Made by a program: the position numbers and the translations under genes | Source: Rhodospirillales bacterium | GTDB lineage: Bacteria; Pseudomonadota; Alphaproteobacteria; Reyranellales; Reyranellaceae | Length of the DNA: 54,428 nt | Reading direction: 5' to 3' | Assembly: GCA_009377525.1 (NCBI GenBank) | Contig: WHTW01000039.1 | Span: 1-54,428, forward strand | Shown here: piece by piece, positions 34,191 through 46,274 of the stretch | How the letters are laid out: the number at the start of each line of letters is the position of its first letter | Numbering within the stretch: the first letter of the stretch is position 1 | The notes under the pieces: model-generated | What the model was told of the DNA's origin: nothing | Databases searched by the model: none | What the model saw: the letters and a program-made list of their open reading frames with translations, nothing else

Positions 34191-34924
34191 ATGGACGCGT
34201 TTGCGCAGGTCGCCAGTACCCCCCTTGGCGGCAGCACCGGACCGATCGACATGTCGGTCTACGGCCTGTTCATGCAGGCCGACTGGGTCGTCAAGGCGGT
34301 GATGATCGGGCTCCTGCTGGCCTCGTTCTGGTCGTGGGCGATCATCTTCGAGAAGATGCTGCGCCTTCGGTCCCTGAAAAAGAGCGCGCAAGCGTTCGAG
34401 GACACTTTCTGGTCGGGCGTCTCGCTCGAAGATCTCTACGATCGCGTCGGAGCCAAGCCGGATGATCCGATGTCGAGCATCTTCTCGGCCGCCATGCGCG
34501 AATGGCGCCGGTCGGTATCCAAGGGCCTGGCGACCAGCGCCACGGCGCGTGCCGCCCTTCGCCAGCGCATCGAGCAGGTCATGAGCGTCACCATCCAGCG
34601 TGAGATGGAGGCGATCGAGAAGCGACTGGGCTTCCTCGCCACGGTCGGCGCCAACGCCACCTTCGTCGGCCTGTTCGGCACGGTGTGGGGCATCATGAAC
34701 AGCTTCGGCCACATCGCGCAGTCCAAGAACACCTCGCTGGCGGTCGTGGCGCCCGGCATCTCCGAGGCGCTGTTCGCCACCGCGATGGGTCTGGTCGCCG
34801 CGATCCCGGCGGCCGCCGCCTACAACATCCTGTCGGGCCAGGTCGCGCGCTACGCCCAGCAACTCGAATCCTTCGCCGGTGAGTTCATCACCATCCTGTC
34901 GCGTCAGCTCGAGGAGCAGGTCTG

Positions 34925-34925
<1 letters not shown>
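34191..34925 (+). CDS. tolQ: Tol-Pal system proton channel subunit TolQ
   Basis: A 244-aa inner-membrane protein. Three membrane helices: ~27-47 ([20 protein letters not shown]), ~145-165 ([17 protein letters not shown]) and ~180-203 ([20 protein letters not shown]), with a large cytoplasmic loop between the first and second. Together with TolR it turns proton flow into movement of TolA. It ends in a TGATG overlap with tolR. Confidence 0.96.
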
Positions 34926-35452
<527 letters not shown>

Positions 35453-35484
35453 AGTCGCCAAGAGTAGAAGAGGAGAAGCGATCG

Positions 35485-36432
35485 ATGTTCGACCGCTACC
35501 CCGAAAGCGTCGAGATGCGCATGCCGGCCGTCGTGTCGGGCATGCTGCATGTCGTCCTGCTCGGCGCAGCGGTGCTGAACCTCAACTTCTTCGATCGCCC
35601 GCCGCAGATGGAATCCGAGCCGGTGATGGTCGACTTCGAGATGATCGACAAGAAGGCCGCCGCACCCAAGGCCGGCAATCCGCCGCCGCAGCCCAAGGAC
35701 GTGCCGATCGCCGAGGAGGCCACCAAGGCGCCGCCTCCGAAGTCGGACGAGCCGCCGCCCGCGCCGGAGAAGCCCAAGCCCGACGTCGCCGAGGCCAAAC
35801 CCTTGCCGCCGCCGCCGGTCGAGAAGCCCAAGCCCGAGGCACCAAAGCCCGCGGAAGATCTGATCGCGCTCAAGCCCAAGGAGCCCGAGCCGCCCAAGGT
35901 CGAGAAGCCACCCGAGCCGCCCAAGCCCGCGCCAGAGGTCAAGAAGCCGGCGCCGCCCAAGCCCGCGCCGCCCAAGCCGCAGCCGCAGAAGAAGAGCGTC
36001 GATTCGATGATCGACGACATCCTGAAGAACAAGCAGTCGCCGCAGAAGCAGCAGACTCCGGAGCAGCAGCCCAAGCCGCAGCAGCAGGTGACGCGCCAGG
36101 CGCCGGCCGCGCCCAACCTCGCCGCCGTCGTGACGGCGAGCGAGATCGAGGGCGTGCGCAACAAGATCCGGCCGTGCTGGAACACGATCGGCGGCGGGCG
36201 CGATCAGAACATGATCATCACCCTGATCGTGCAGATGAACCAGGACGGCACGCCGGTGAAGGCCGAGCTCAAGGACACCGGCCGCTACAACAACGATCCG
36301 AATTTTCGTGCTGCGGCCGACGCCGCGCACCGCGCGATCATGAACCCACGCTGCCAGCCGTGGCCCTTGTCACCGGAAAAGTACAACTCCTGGCGCAACA
36401 TCACTTTCAATTTCGATCCACGCGACTACTGA
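35485..36432 (+). CDS. tolA: Tol-Pal system protein TolA
   Basis: A 315-aa protein that spans the periplasm. N-terminal helix (~14-32, VVSGMLHVVLLGAAVLNLNF); a central ~140-residue region of Pro/Lys/Glu repeats (KPKPE, PPKPAP, EKPKP) in place of the Ala/Lys coiled coil of E. coli; C-terminal TonB-like domain (~215-315) with VRNKIRPCWN and VQMNQDGTPVKAELKDTGRY. ATG 35485 follows AGGAG by 9 nt. It carries the TolQR force to TolB/Pal at the outer membrane. Confidence 0.94.
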   Translation: MFDRYPESVEMRMPAVVSGMLHVVLLGAAVLNLNFFDRPPQMESEPVMVDFEMIDKKAAAPKAGNPPPQPKDVPIAEEATKAPPPKSDEPPPAPEKPKPDVAEAKPLPPPPVEKPKPEAPKPAEDLIALKPKEPEPPKVEKPPEPPKPAPEVKKPAPPKPAPPKPQPQKKSVDSMIDDILKNKQSPQKQQTPEQQPKPQQQVTRQAPAAPNLAAVVTASEIEGVRNKIRPCWNTIGGGRDQNMIITLIVQMNQDGTPVKAELKDTGRYNNDPNFRAAADAAHRAIMNPRCQPWPLSPEKYNSWRNITFNFDPRDY

Positions 36433-36480
36433 CGGTGGTCGCGCTATAGAGACACCCCCTCAATGAACAAGAGGTCCGAC

Positions 36481-37806
36481 ATGATGCTTCCCCGACGCTC
36501 GACGATCCTGGGCGGCGCAGCACTTGCCGCCGGCGCCGCCGCCGTTCCCGCGCGCGCCCAGCTCACGATCGACATGACCCGGCCGACCTTCGAGCCGGTG
36601 CCGATCGCCATCGTCGACTTCGCCGGTGACCGGGTGGGCGCCGACATTGCCAACGTGGTGCGTAACGACCTGCAGAACTCCGGCCTCTTCCGTTCGCTCC
36701 CGCCCAGTTCCTTCATCCAGCGCGACGTCAACGCCAGCACCCCGCCACGCTTCCCCGAGTGGCGCCAGATCGGCGCGGCCGGCGTTGTCGTCGGCCAGGT
36801 CGGCCAGGCCGGCGGCAACATCAAGGTCGACTTCCGGCTGTGGGATGTCGTGGTCGGCCAGCAGGCCGCCGGCCTCTCCTTCACCAGCCAGCCCGCCAAT
36901 TGGCGGCGCCTCGCCCACATCATCGCCGACGCGATCTACAAGCGCGTCACCGGCGAGGAAGGCTACTTCGACACGCGCATCGCCTACGTCGCCGAGAGTG
37001 GCCCCGGTAACGCGCGCGTCAAGCGCATCGCCATCATGGACCAGGACGGCGCCAACAACCGCTACATCACCGATGGCCGCACGCTCGCCGTCACGCCGCG
37101 TTTCTCGCCGACGCTGCAGGAGATCGTCTACATGGCCTTCGGGGAGAATCGCAGCACTCCGCCGCGGGTCTATCTGCAGAATGTCGATTCGGGCCGCCGC
37201 GAGCTTCTGGGAAACTTCCCCGGCATGAGCTTCGCGCCGCGCTTCTCGCCCGACGGCACCAAGGTGGTGATGAGCATCGCCGCCGACGGCCGGACTAACA
37301 TCTACGAGATGGACGTGCGCGGCCGCGCCCAGCGCCAACTGACCAATTCGTCGGCCATCGACACGTCGCCGTGCTTCTCCAACGACGGCACGCAGATCGT
37401 CTTCAACTCCGACCGCGGCGGCAGCCAGCAGCTCTATGTCATGAGCGCCTCGGGCGGCGGCGAGCGACGCATCAGCTTCGGTGAGGGCCGCTACGCCACG
37501 CCTGTGTGGTCGCCGCGCGGCGACTGGATCGCTTTCACCAAGATCAGCGGCGGTAGCTTCGGCATCGGCGTCATGCGGACCGACGGCGGCGGCGAACGCA
37601 TGCTGGCCTCGGGCTTCCTGGTCGAGGGGCCGACCTGGGCACCGAACGGCCGCGTGCTGGCGTATTTCCGCCAGCAGCCGAGCTCGGCCGGCCGCACCGG
37701 GGCAGTCACTTTACACCAAGTTGACATCACCGGACGCTTCGAACGTCAGATACCAACGCCGACCGATGCTTCGGATCCTGCCTGGTCACCCTTGATTCCG
37801 CAGTAG
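36481..37806 (+). CDS. tolB: Tol-Pal system beta-propeller protein TolB
   Basis: A 441-aa periplasmic protein. I chose the ATG at 36481 because AAGAGG lies 6 nt upstream; the ATG at 36463 has no such site. The signal sequence MLPRRSTILGGAALAAGAAAVPARAQ has paired arginines and could use Tat or Sec. The N-domain (IAIVDFAGDRVGADIANVV) precedes a beta-propeller with repeats such as PRFSPDGTKVVMS, PCFSNDGTQIVFNSDR and PVWSPRGDWIAF. It binds Pal and TolA. Confidence 0.95.
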   Translation: MMLPRRSTILGGAALAAGAAAVPARAQLTIDMTRPTFEPVPIAIVDFAGDRVGADIANVVRNDLQNSGLFRSLPPSSFIQRDVNASTPPRFPEWRQIGAAGVVVGQVGQAGGNIKVDFRLWDVVVGQQAAGLSFTSQPANWRRLAHIIADAIYKRVTGEEGYFDTRIAYVAESGPGNARVKRIAIMDQDGANNRYITDGRTLAVTPRFSPTLQEIVYMAFGENRSTPPRVYLQNVDSGRRELLGNFPGMSFAPRFSPDGTKVVMSIAADGRTNIYEMDVRGRAQRQLTNSSAIDTSPCFSNDGTQIVFNSDRGGSQQLYVMSASGGGERRISFGEGRYATPVWSPRGDWIAFTKISGGSFGIGVMRTDGGGERMLASGFLVEGPTWAPNGRVLAYFRQQPSSAGRTGAVTLHQVDITGRFERQIPTPTDASDPAWSPLIPQ

Positions 37807-37828
37807 CGAAGGATATGATCTTTCTTGT

Positions 37829-37858
37829 CGACCCGGGCGTATCCTTACGCTCGGGTCG
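37829..37858 (+). promoter_or_regulatory. Stem-loop between tolB and pal
   Basis: Arms CGACCCGGGCGTA and TACGCTCGGGTCG pair over 13 positions (one G-T) around TCCT. No T-run follows, so it is more likely an mRNA-processing or stability element that lets pal be expressed more than the upstream genes. Confidence 0.55.
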
Positions 37859-37878
37859 ATGTTGTCAGGGAGCGCTGA

Positions 37879-38340
37879 ATGATGAGAACTTTCAAGGCTT
37901 TCGCGGTGATCGCGGCGATGATCGTCATGGCCGCGTGCAGCAACCAACAGGAGGCCGCCGCCCCGGCGACGACGACCGTCACCCCCGGATCGGTTGCAGA
38001 TTTCCGCCAGAACGTCGGCGATCGTGTGTTCTTCGACACCGATATGTCGGTGATCCGAGAGGACGGCCGCCAGACCCTGAACCGCCAGGCCGAGTGGCTG
38101 AAGAAGTACACCCAGTACCAGATCACCATCGAAGGCCATTGCGACGAGCGCGGCACGCGCGAGTACAACTTCGCGCTCGGCGAGCGTCGCGCCAATGCGG
38201 CGAAGCAGTATCTCGTCGCCCAGGGCATCCCGGCCGCGCGCATCAAGACCATCAGCTTCGGCAAGGAGAACCCCGACCCGCCGGGTTCCGATGAGGCCGC
38301 TTGGGCGCGCAACCGCCGCGACGTTACCGCGCTGCAGTAG
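37879..38340 (+). CDS. pal: Peptidoglycan-associated lipoprotein Pal
   Basis: A 153-aa outer-membrane lipoprotein. The signal peptide ends with the lipobox VMAAC (lipidated Cys20). The OmpA-like domain has VFFDTDMSVIREDGRQTL, IEGHCDERGTREYN and the peptidoglycan-binding Asp/Arg pair in the last motif and ALGERRANA. Two consecutive ATGs (37879, 37882) are possible starts; GGGAG lies 7 nt before the first. A terminator follows. Confidence 0.96.
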   Translation: MMRTFKAFAVIAAMIVMAACSNQQEAAAPATTTVTPGSVADFRQNVGDRVFFDTDMSVIREDGRQTLNRQAEWLKKYTQYQITIEGHCDERGTREYNFALGERRANAAKQYLVAQGIPAARIKTISFGKENPDPPGSDEAAWARNRRDVTALQ

Positions 38341-38360
38341 GCCCTGCACGGAATTCGGAG

Positions 38361-38386
38361 ACGCCGGTCCTCGCGACCGGCGTTTT
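38361..38386 (+). terminator. Rho-independent terminator after pal
   Basis: Stem ACGCCGGTC / GACCGGCGT with a short CTCGC loop followed by TTTTCGTTT. It should end most tol-pal transcripts before cpoB. Confidence 0.75.
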
Positions 38387-38463
38387 CGTTTGGAGTTTTT
38401 TGGTTGGAGGAGAAGCGGCCATGCCTGAAAATGGCCGCGTTTGAACGGCAACTGTCGTCCGCC

Positions 38464-39171
38464 ATGAAGTTCTTCCGTTCCTCCCTGCTTGCGATCGCGC
38501 TCGTCCTGCCGACGGCGGCCGGCGCCCAGCGCCTTGACCCCGTCTATGTCGAGGATCGGTTCAATCAGCTGCAGCAGTCGATCACCATGCTGACCGGCCA
38601 GATCGAGCAGCTGCAGTACCGCAACCAGCAGCTCCAGCAGCAGCTCGAGAAGATGCAGGCGGACTACGAGTATCGGCTCGACCAGATGGAAAAGGGCCGC
38701 GGCGGTGGACCGCGTCCCGGCGGCGGTGCAAAGGCGGCCGCACCAGCGCCATCGCCCGCCCCGCCGCCTTCGGCGGCGGCCGGCGGCAATGCCGACCAGC
38801 TCTACCACGACGCCATGAAGAAGTTGCAGGACGGCGATAACGCCGGCGCCGAGCGCGGCTTCAAGGCCTTCCTCCAGAGCCATTCCAGACACGCGCTGGC
38901 CGGCAATGCGCAGTACTGGCTGGGCGAGAGCTACTACGCGCGCCGGAACTACCAGAACGCCATGACGGCCTTCGCCGAGGGCTACAAGACCTACAAGGCC
39001 AGCCCCAAGGGGCCGGACAATCTCCTCAAGCTTGGCATCACGCTCGCCGTGCTCGGCCGCAAGGCCGACGCCTGTCAGGTGTTCGCCAAGTTCAGCCAGG
39101 ACTATCCGCGCGCCACCGACCTGCAGAAGCGCCGCGTCGACCAGGAGCGCCGGAAGAACGGCTGCGGGTGA
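38464..39171 (+). CDS. cpoB: Tol-Pal system-associated protein CpoB (YbgF)
   Basis: A 235-aa periplasmic protein that coordinates peptidoglycan synthesis with outer-membrane constriction. Start chosen at MKFFRSSLLAIALVLPTAAG (38464), which gives a clean signal peptide; in-frame starts at 38404 and 38431 would put ~10-20 residues before it. A coiled coil (~27-75, RFNQLQQSITMLTGQIEQL) is followed by a Gly/Pro/Ala linker and TPR repeats (QLYHDAMKKLQDGDNAGAER, AQYWLGESYYARRNYQNAM). Confidence 0.92.
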   Translation: MKFFRSSLLAIALVLPTAAGAQRLDPVYVEDRFNQLQQSITMLTGQIEQLQYRNQQLQQQLEKMQADYEYRLDQMEKGRGGGPRPGGGAKAAAPAPSPAPPPSAAAGGNADQLYHDAMKKLQDGDNAGAERGFKAFLQSHSRHALAGNAQYWLGESYYARRNYQNAMTAFAEGYKTYKASPKGPDNLLKLGITLAVLGRKADACQVFAKFSQDYPRATDLQKRRVDQERRKNGCG

Positions 39172-40247
39172 GCGCGGCCGACGATCGGCCTCTCGATGCT
39201 GCGGCGTTCGCGCGGCTGATGGCGCCGTTCGAGCCGTTCGAGCGCGCGCCCGTCGTGGCCGTCGCCGTGTCCGGCGGACGCGATTCGCTTGCCTTGACAC
39301 TGCTGGCGCAGGAGTGGGCCGTCGCGCGCAGCGGTCGGATCGTCGGGCTGATCGTCGACCATGCGCTGCGGCCGGAGTCGGCGGCGGAAGCGGCGACGAC
39401 CGAGGCCTCGGTCGGACGCCATGGCTGCGATGCCGGGATCCTGCGCTGGTCCGAGGCCAAGCCGCGCACCGGCCTGCAGGAAGCCGCTCGCACCGCGCGC
39501 TACCGCTTGCTGAGCGAGGCATGTCGCCGGCGCGGCATTCTCCATCTGCTGGTCGCGCATCATGCGGACGACCAGGCCGAGACGGTGGCCATGCGCGCCG
39601 CGCGGCAAAGCGGGCCCGATGGTCTCGCCGGCATGTCGGCGGCGGTCGAGCGGCCGGAGGTGCGGCTGCTGCGGCCGCTGCTTGGCGTTTCCCGGTCGCG
39701 CCTCACCGCTACGCTGCTCGTCCGTGGCGTGCCGTGGATCGACGATCCTTCCAACGCCGATCCGCGCTTCGAGCGGGCAAGGCTGCGCGTGGGCCGTTGG
39801 CAGACGGCGCCGGCCGCTGATTCCGGTCGCTCAGCCCGCGAGCGGAGGCTCGCTGCAGCCTCGGTCGAGGTCCTGGCGATCTCGCCGGTGGGCGAGGTCG
39901 CCATCGACCGGTCGGCCTTCGCTCGCCTGGGACGTGACCAGCAGGTGAGGCTGTTGAGCCGGGTGGTCCAGGCGATCGGCGGCGGCGATCACCCGCCGCG
40001 GCGGGACCGCTTGGAGCGGGCGGCCGGCCGGCTTTGCGGCCCCGTGGCCCGGGGAAAGTCCGGCATTGCCCAGGATTTCACTCTTTCTGCATGTAGGTTG
40101 CTCCTGCGACAAGTGCCCCAAAGCCGCCGCCTGCAGTGGATTGTTCGGCCGGAGCATGGCAGGAGGAATGGCAGAAACGGGGCGCAGCCCCTGATTCCGG
40201 CTGCTTTTTTTGCTTGCGGCGCGTCCCTTGCTTCCCATTTAGAATGA
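39168..40247 (+). CDS. tilS: tRNA(Ile)-lysidine synthase TilS
   Basis: A 359-aa enzyme that modifies C34 of tRNA-Ile(CAU) to lysidine so it reads AUA. PP-loop ATP motif SGGRDS (35-40), VDHALRPES and [15 protein letters not shown] (core N-type PPase domain); the C-terminal part is shorter and less conserved than in E. coli. GTG start overlaps the cpoB stop by 4 nt. ftsH is 25 nt downstream. Confidence 0.93.
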   Translation: MSAADDRPLDAAAFARLMAPFEPFERAPVVAVAVSGGRDSLALTLLAQEWAVARSGRIVGLIVDHALRPESAAEAATTEASVGRHGCDAGILRWSEAKPRTGLQEAARTARYRLLSEACRRRGILHLLVAHHADDQAETVAMRAARQSGPDGLAGMSAAVERPEVRLLRPLLGVSRSRLTATLLVRGVPWIDDPSNADPRFERARLRVGRWQTAPAADSGRSARERRLAAASVEVLAISPVGEVAIDRSAFARLGRDQQVRLLSRVVQAIGGGDHPPRRDRLERAAGRLCGPVARGKSGIAQDFTLSACRLLLRQVPQSRRLQWIVRPEHGRRNGRNGAQPLIPAAFFACGASLASHLE

Positions 40248-40272
40248 ACTGTCATCCTGTTGGAAAAAGCCC

Positions 40273-42222
<1,950 letters not shown>

Positions 42223-42230
42223 CGGCCAAG

Positions 42231-42270
42231 GCATTCCGGCCGGCTGGAATCAGCCGGACGGAATGTACGC
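42231..42270. repeat. Half copy of palindromic repeat family A (P1 only)
   Basis: GCATTCCGGCCGGCTGGAAT / CAGCCGGACGGAATG matches the P1 palindrome of copies at 5278, 8570 and 19740, with no P2 partner. It is located 9 nt after the ftsH stop and runs into the folP start region. Confidence 0.75.
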
Positions 42271-42271
42271 G

Positions 42272-43105
42272 ATGAACAGAGACATTCAGGTACGCAGTTT
42301 TGCCGGCGTCGCCCTCGATCGCCCGAGGATCATGGCGATCGTCAACGTGACGCCGGACTCCTTCTCCGACGGCGGTGAACGCATCAAACCAGCGCAGGCC
42401 ATCGACGATGGCCTGCGTTTCGTTTCGGAGGGTGCCGACATCGTCGATGTTGGCGGTGAGTCGACACGTCCCGGCTCGCGGCCGATCGAGGCCGACGAGG
42501 AGCTGCAGCGCGTCCTGCCCGTGGTCGCGGGTCTCGCCAAGCGCGGTGTCGTCGTGTCGATCGACACCCGCCGCACCGCCGTCGCGAGGGCCTGCCTCGA
42601 TGCGGGCGCACGCATCGTCAACGACGTGTCGGCGCTGCGGGATGATCCGGCCCTGATGCCTCTGGTCGCCGAGCGCGGCGTGCCGGTGGTGCTGATGCAC
42701 CGCGCCGGCCGCGCCGAGCAGAAGTACGCCGTCCCGGCCTACGACAACGTCGTCGAGGAGGTCCGCCGCTTTCTCCTGCAGCGTGCCGAGGCCTGCCAGG
42801 TCGCGGGGATCGCCCGCGAGTGCATCGCCCTCGACCCCGGCCTGGGTTTCGGCAAGAGCGTGCAGGAGAACGTCGATCTGGTCGCGGGCGCCGGCCGCCT
42901 GGCCGAGGCCGGCTATCCCGTGCTGATCGGCGCCTCACGCAAGAGCTTCATCGGCCGGCTGACCGGTATCGAGGAGCCGCGTCATCGCGACCCGGCGTCG
43001 ATCTGGCTGGCCGTCGAGGCGGGCCGGCGCGGTGCAGCCTTCGTACGGGTCCATGACGTCGCTGGCACGCAACAGGCCCTCGCGGTTTCGCGGGTAATGC
43101 GATAA
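42272..43105 (+). CDS. folP: Dihydropteroate synthase
   Basis: A 277-aa folate enzyme joining p-aminobenzoate to the pterin pyrophosphate; target of sulfonamides. Motifs: [15 protein letters not shown] (~22-36), [46 protein letters not shown] and [12 protein letters not shown], the complete TIM-barrel set. The ATG at 42272 (or one at 42263) lies at the edge of the palindromic repeat and has no clear Shine-Dalgarno sequence, so translation may be coupled to ftsH or start on repeat-derived RNA. Confidence 0.95.
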   Translation: MNRDIQVRSFAGVALDRPRIMAIVNVTPDSFSDGGERIKPAQAIDDGLRFVSEGADIVDVGGESTRPGSRPIEADEELQRVLPVVAGLAKRGVVVSIDTRRTAVARACLDAGARIVNDVSALRDDPALMPLVAERGVPVVLMHRAGRAEQKYAVPAYDNVVEEVRRFLLQRAEACQVAGIARECIALDPGLGFGKSVQENVDLVAGAGRLAEAGYPVLIGASRKSFIGRLTGIEEPRHRDPASIWLAVEAGRRGAAFVRVHDVAGTQQALAVSRVMR

Positions 43106-43116
43106 AATTGCAGTCT

Positions 43117-44472
43117 ATGTCACGTCATCTCTTCGGCACCGACGGCGTTCGCGGCCGCGCCAACTCAGCACCAATGACCGCCGAGATCGCCATGCGCATC
43201 GGCATGGCGGCGGGCCAGGTCTTCAATCGCGGCGACCATCGCCACCGCGTCGTCATCGGCAAGGACACGCGGCTTTCCGGCTACATGATCGAGCAGGCCA
43301 TGACCGCGGGCTTCCTGTCGGTCGGCATGGACGTGCTGTTGCTCGGTCCCTTGCCGACGCCGGCGGTCGGCTTTCTGACGCGCTCGATGCGCGCCGATGT
43401 CGGGGTGATGATTTCGGCCTCGCACAATCCCTACGAGGACAACGGCATAAAGCTGTTCGGCCCCGACGGCTTCAAGTTGTCCGACGCCGTCGAGGCGCAG
43501 ATCGAGGCGCTGGTCGCGACTCCGCGCGACATTCGCCTGGCCACATCGAAGATGATCGGCCGCGCCAAGCGTCTGGACGACGCCGACGGCCGCTACATCG
43601 AGGCGGTGAAGGCGTCGGTGAGGCGCAACCTCGACCTCACCGGACTCAGGATCGTCGTCGATTGCGCCAATGGTGCCGCGTACAAGGTCGCGCCGACCGT
43701 GCTGTGGGAACTGGGGGCCGAGGTGATCCCGATGGCGGTGTCGCCCGACGGCTTCAACATCAACGGCAATTGCGGCTCGACCTATCCGCAGGCGCTGCAG
43801 GAGCACGTGGTGATGCACGGCGCCGATATTGGCCTTGCCCTGGACGGCGATGCCGACCGCGTCGTGCTGGTCTGTGAGCACGGCCGCTTGATCGACGGCG
43901 ACCAGCTCATGGCGACCATCGCCGACCAGTGGACGAAAGACGGCCGGCTGGCCGGCGGCGGCGTGGTCGCCACGGTGATGTCGAACCTCGGGCTGGAGCG
44001 CTATCTCGGCGAGCGCAAGCTCACGCTGGTGCGCGCCGCCGTGGGCGACCGCTACGTGCTCGAGCGCATGCGCGCCGACGGCTACAATCTCGGCGGCGAG
44101 CAGTCCGGCCATATCATCATGATCGACCACGCCACGACCGGCGACGGCCTGATGGCCGCCCTGCAGGCGCTGGCGGCGATGCTCAAGAGCGGCCGGCCGG
44201 CCAGCGAGACCTTCCGCGCCTTCGAGCCGGTGCCGCAGCTCCTGAAGAACGTGCAGGTGGGCGATGCCAGTGCAGCGCTTGCGGACGTCTCGGTGACGCG
44301 GGCGATCGCCGAGGCCGAGGCGCGGCTGGGCAAGGCGGGCCGCATACTGGTGCGCAAGTCCGGCACCGAACCCCTGATCCGTGTCATGGCCGAAGGCGAC
44401 GATTCGGACCTCGTGCGCACCGTCGTCGACCAGATTATCGAGGCGATCCCCCGGGTGAAGGCCTCCGCATGA
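43117..44472 (+). CDS. glmM: Phosphoglucosamine mutase
   Basis: A 451-aa enzyme converting glucosamine 6-phosphate to glucosamine 1-phosphate for peptidoglycan and LPS precursors. N-terminal [12 protein letters not shown], phosphoserine loop [12 protein letters not shown] (Ser102), metal-binding LDGDADRVV, sugar loop GGEQSGH and phosphate-binding [15 protein letters not shown] 43117 is 11 nt after the folP stop. Same operon as folP and thiD. Confidence 0.97.
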   Translation: MSRHLFGTDGVRGRANSAPMTAEIAMRIGMAAGQVFNRGDHRHRVVIGKDTRLSGYMIEQAMTAGFLSVGMDVLLLGPLPTPAVGFLTRSMRADVGVMISASHNPYEDNGIKLFGPDGFKLSDAVEAQIEALVATPRDIRLATSKMIGRAKRLDDADGRYIEAVKASVRRNLDLTGLRIVVDCANGAAYKVAPTVLWELGAEVIPMAVSPDGFNINGNCGSTYPQALQEHVVMHGADIGLALDGDADRVVLVCEHGRLIDGDQLMATIADQWTKDGRLAGGGVVATVMSNLGLERYLGERKLTLVRAAVGDRYVLERMRADGYNLGGEQSGHIIMIDHATTGDGLMAALQALAAMLKSGRPASETFRAFEPVPQLLKNVQVGDASAALADVSVTRAIAEAEARLGKAGRILVRKSGTEPLIRVMAEGDDSDLVRTVVDQIIEAIPRVKASA

Positions 44473-45263
44473 AAGGTCGCGTCCTGATCGTTGCCGGCTC
44501 CGATTCCGGCGGCGGGGCGGGCATCCAGGCGGACATCAAGGCGGTCACCGCCATGAACGGTTTTGCCGCAACCGCCATCACCGCCCTCACCGCTCAGAAC
44601 ACCGAGGGCGTGCACGGCGTCGTGGCGATCGAGCCTGCCTTCATCGCCCAGCAGATCGAGGTCGTGCTGACCGACATCGGTGCCGATGCGCTGAAGACCG
44701 GCATGCTGCACAGCGCCGAGGTGATCGGCGTCGTGGCGTCGTCCTTGAAGAAGCATGCGCCGGGCGTGCCGCTGGTGGTCGATCCGGTGATGGTCGCCAA
44801 GGGCGGCCATCGTCTGTTGCTGAGTGAAGCCGAAGCCGCGTTGCGCGATATGCTGCTGCCGATGGCCGCTTTGGTGACGCCCAACCTGCCCGAAGCCGAG
44901 GTGCTGGCGGGCTTCCCGGTGCGAGCCGAAGGGGACATGGTGCGCGCCGGCGAATACCTGGTCCGCCTCGGCGCCGGGGCGGTGTTGCTGAAGGGCGGTC
45001 ACCTCGACGGCGACGTTGTCGTCGACCTGCTCTTCCACGACGGACGCATCAGCCGCTTCGAGGATCGTCGCATCCCGAGCCGCAGCACCCACGGAACCGG
45101 CTGCACGCTTGCCTCGGCGATCGCTGCGGGCCTCGCCCAGAAGATGAGTCTCAAGGATGCGGTAGTGCGCGCGCGAAGCTACGTGCGTCGGGCGATCGAG
45201 ACCGCGCCCGGCTTCGGCCGCGGCCACGGTCCGCTCAACCACGCGGTGACGGTCAGGTCTTAA
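44469..45263 (+). CDS. thiD: Hydroxymethylpyrimidine / phosphomethylpyrimidine kinase
   Basis: A 264-aa ribokinase-fold enzyme making HMP-pyrophosphate for thiamine synthesis. Signatures: [55 protein letters not shown] and the anion hole [16 protein letters not shown] overlaps the glmM stop by 4 nt. Last gene of the forward block; its product feeds ThiE (13515-14153). Confidence 0.96.
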   Translation: MKGRVLIVAGSDSGGGAGIQADIKAVTAMNGFAATAITALTAQNTEGVHGVVAIEPAFIAQQIEVVLTDIGADALKTGMLHSAEVIGVVASSLKKHAPGVPLVVDPVMVAKGGHRLLLSEAEAALRDMLLPMAALVTPNLPEAEVLAGFPVRAEGDMVRAGEYLVRLGAGAVLLKGGHLDGDVVVDLLFHDGRISRFEDRRIPSRSTHGTGCTLASAIAAGLAQKMSLKDAVVRARSYVRRAIETAPGFGRGHGPLNHAVTVRS

Positions 45264-45265
45264 GT

Positions 45266-45396
45266 TGGGGGCGCGCCATTCCAGTGGCGCGTCTTCTGGG
45301 AGCGCGGACCTCCAAGTCCGCATCATGATTCCGAGCGGACCTGGAGGTCCGCGCTCCGGAAGACGATGACGCGCCACTGGAGTGGCGCGCCCCCAG
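45266..45396. repeat. Nested palindromic repeat, family B, copy 3
   Basis: Outer arms GGGGGCGCGCCATTCCAGTG and CACTGGAGTGGCGCGCCCCC type (45266-45290 / 45368-45396), inner arms AGCGCGGACCTCC / GGAGGTCCGCGCT. It lies between the convergent thiD and hydrolase genes, the same setting as copy 1, fitting a bidirectional terminator. Confidence 0.8.
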
Positions 45397-45398
45397 CA

Positions 45399-46271
45399 TC
45401 AGATAAGCGGCGCGTTCTTGTCAACCGGCTCGGCCGGTGTCCACTTGCCGGCTTCGGCCAGCGCCAGGAAGTTCCAGAGCTCGCGGTTGAAGGCGTCGGG
45501 CTCCTCGATGTTCACCGTGTGGCCGGTCTTGGCGAACAGGGAAAGGCCGGCGTTGGGCAGCACGCGCTTGAAGTAGAGGCTCGGCTGCAAGCAGGGCTCG
45601 TCCTCGTCGCCGCAGATGATCAGCGTCGGCACGTCGAGCTTCTTCCATTCGGCCTCGAAGTCGTAAAGCGACGGCCGCTTGCCCTGGTACTCCTGCATGG
45701 TGTTGGCCGAGCCGACGTCGGGATGCTTGGACAGATGCTTCACGAACTCCGTGAAACCGCGCGGGTCCTTCTGCTTGAAGCGCGAGCGTGTCGGATTCTT
45801 CGTCAGCGCGTTGGCGTACTTGGCCATGCCTTCCTTGCGGATGCGCTGGGCGGTGGCCTGGGCGTCCTTCTTGAATTGCTCGTGGCCCTCGCGGCCCGCG
45901 CCGGAGCCGACACCGGCGAGCGTGAGCGTGAGGGCGCGGCTGGCATATTGCCGGCCGAAGTGCGCCGTCGCGAAGGCGCCCTGCGAGAGGCCGACGATGT
46001 GCGCCTTGTCGATCTTGAGGTGATCGAGCATGTGCTTCGCGTCGTCGACCGCATGTTGCTGGCCGTACATCGATTCGACGGCGGGGACGTCGGATCCGGG
46101 ATAGCCGCGGAACGAATAGGTAATGCAGCGGTAGCGTCGCGAGAAGAAGCGCATCTGCGGTTCCCAGCTTCGCCAGTCACCGCTGTACTCATGGACGAAC
46201 AGGATCGGCGTGCCGCTGCCGGCCTCCTCGTAGTAGAGCTTTACCCCGTCGGGTGTCGTCGCGTGCGGCAT
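45399..46271 (-). CDS. Alpha/beta-fold hydrolase
   Basis: A 290-aa hydrolase. GXSXG nucleophile elbow in VGLSQGAF (Ser near 96), oxyanion region FVHEYSGDWRSWEP (HEY in place of HGF), late acid in ICGDEDEP and His in KTGHTVNIEEPD. No signal peptide. It starts 3 nt after the aminotransferase stop. A role in hydrolysing an ester or lactone in the adjacent catabolic cluster is likely but the substrate is unknown. Confidence 0.85.
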   Translation of the reverse strand: MPHATTPDGVKLYYEEAGSGTPILFVHEYSGDWRSWEPQMRFFSRRYRCITYSFRGYPGSDVPAVESMYGQQHAVDDAKHMLDHLKIDKAHIVGLSQGAFATAHFGRQYASRALTLTLAGVGSGAGREGHEQFKKDAQATAQRIRKEGMAKYANALTKNPTRSRFKQKDPRGFTEFVKHLSKHPDVGSANTMQEYQGKRPSLYDFEAEWKKLDVPTLIICGDEDEPCLQPSLYFKRVLPNAGLSLFAKTGHTVNIEEPDAFNRELWNFLALAEAGKWTPAEPVDKNAPLI

Positions 46272-46274
46272 GGG

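Noticed and set aside
42263..42272. A separate small gene in the ftsH-folP gap
   Set aside because: The 49-nt gap is the P1 palindrome plus the folP start; nothing else is encoded.
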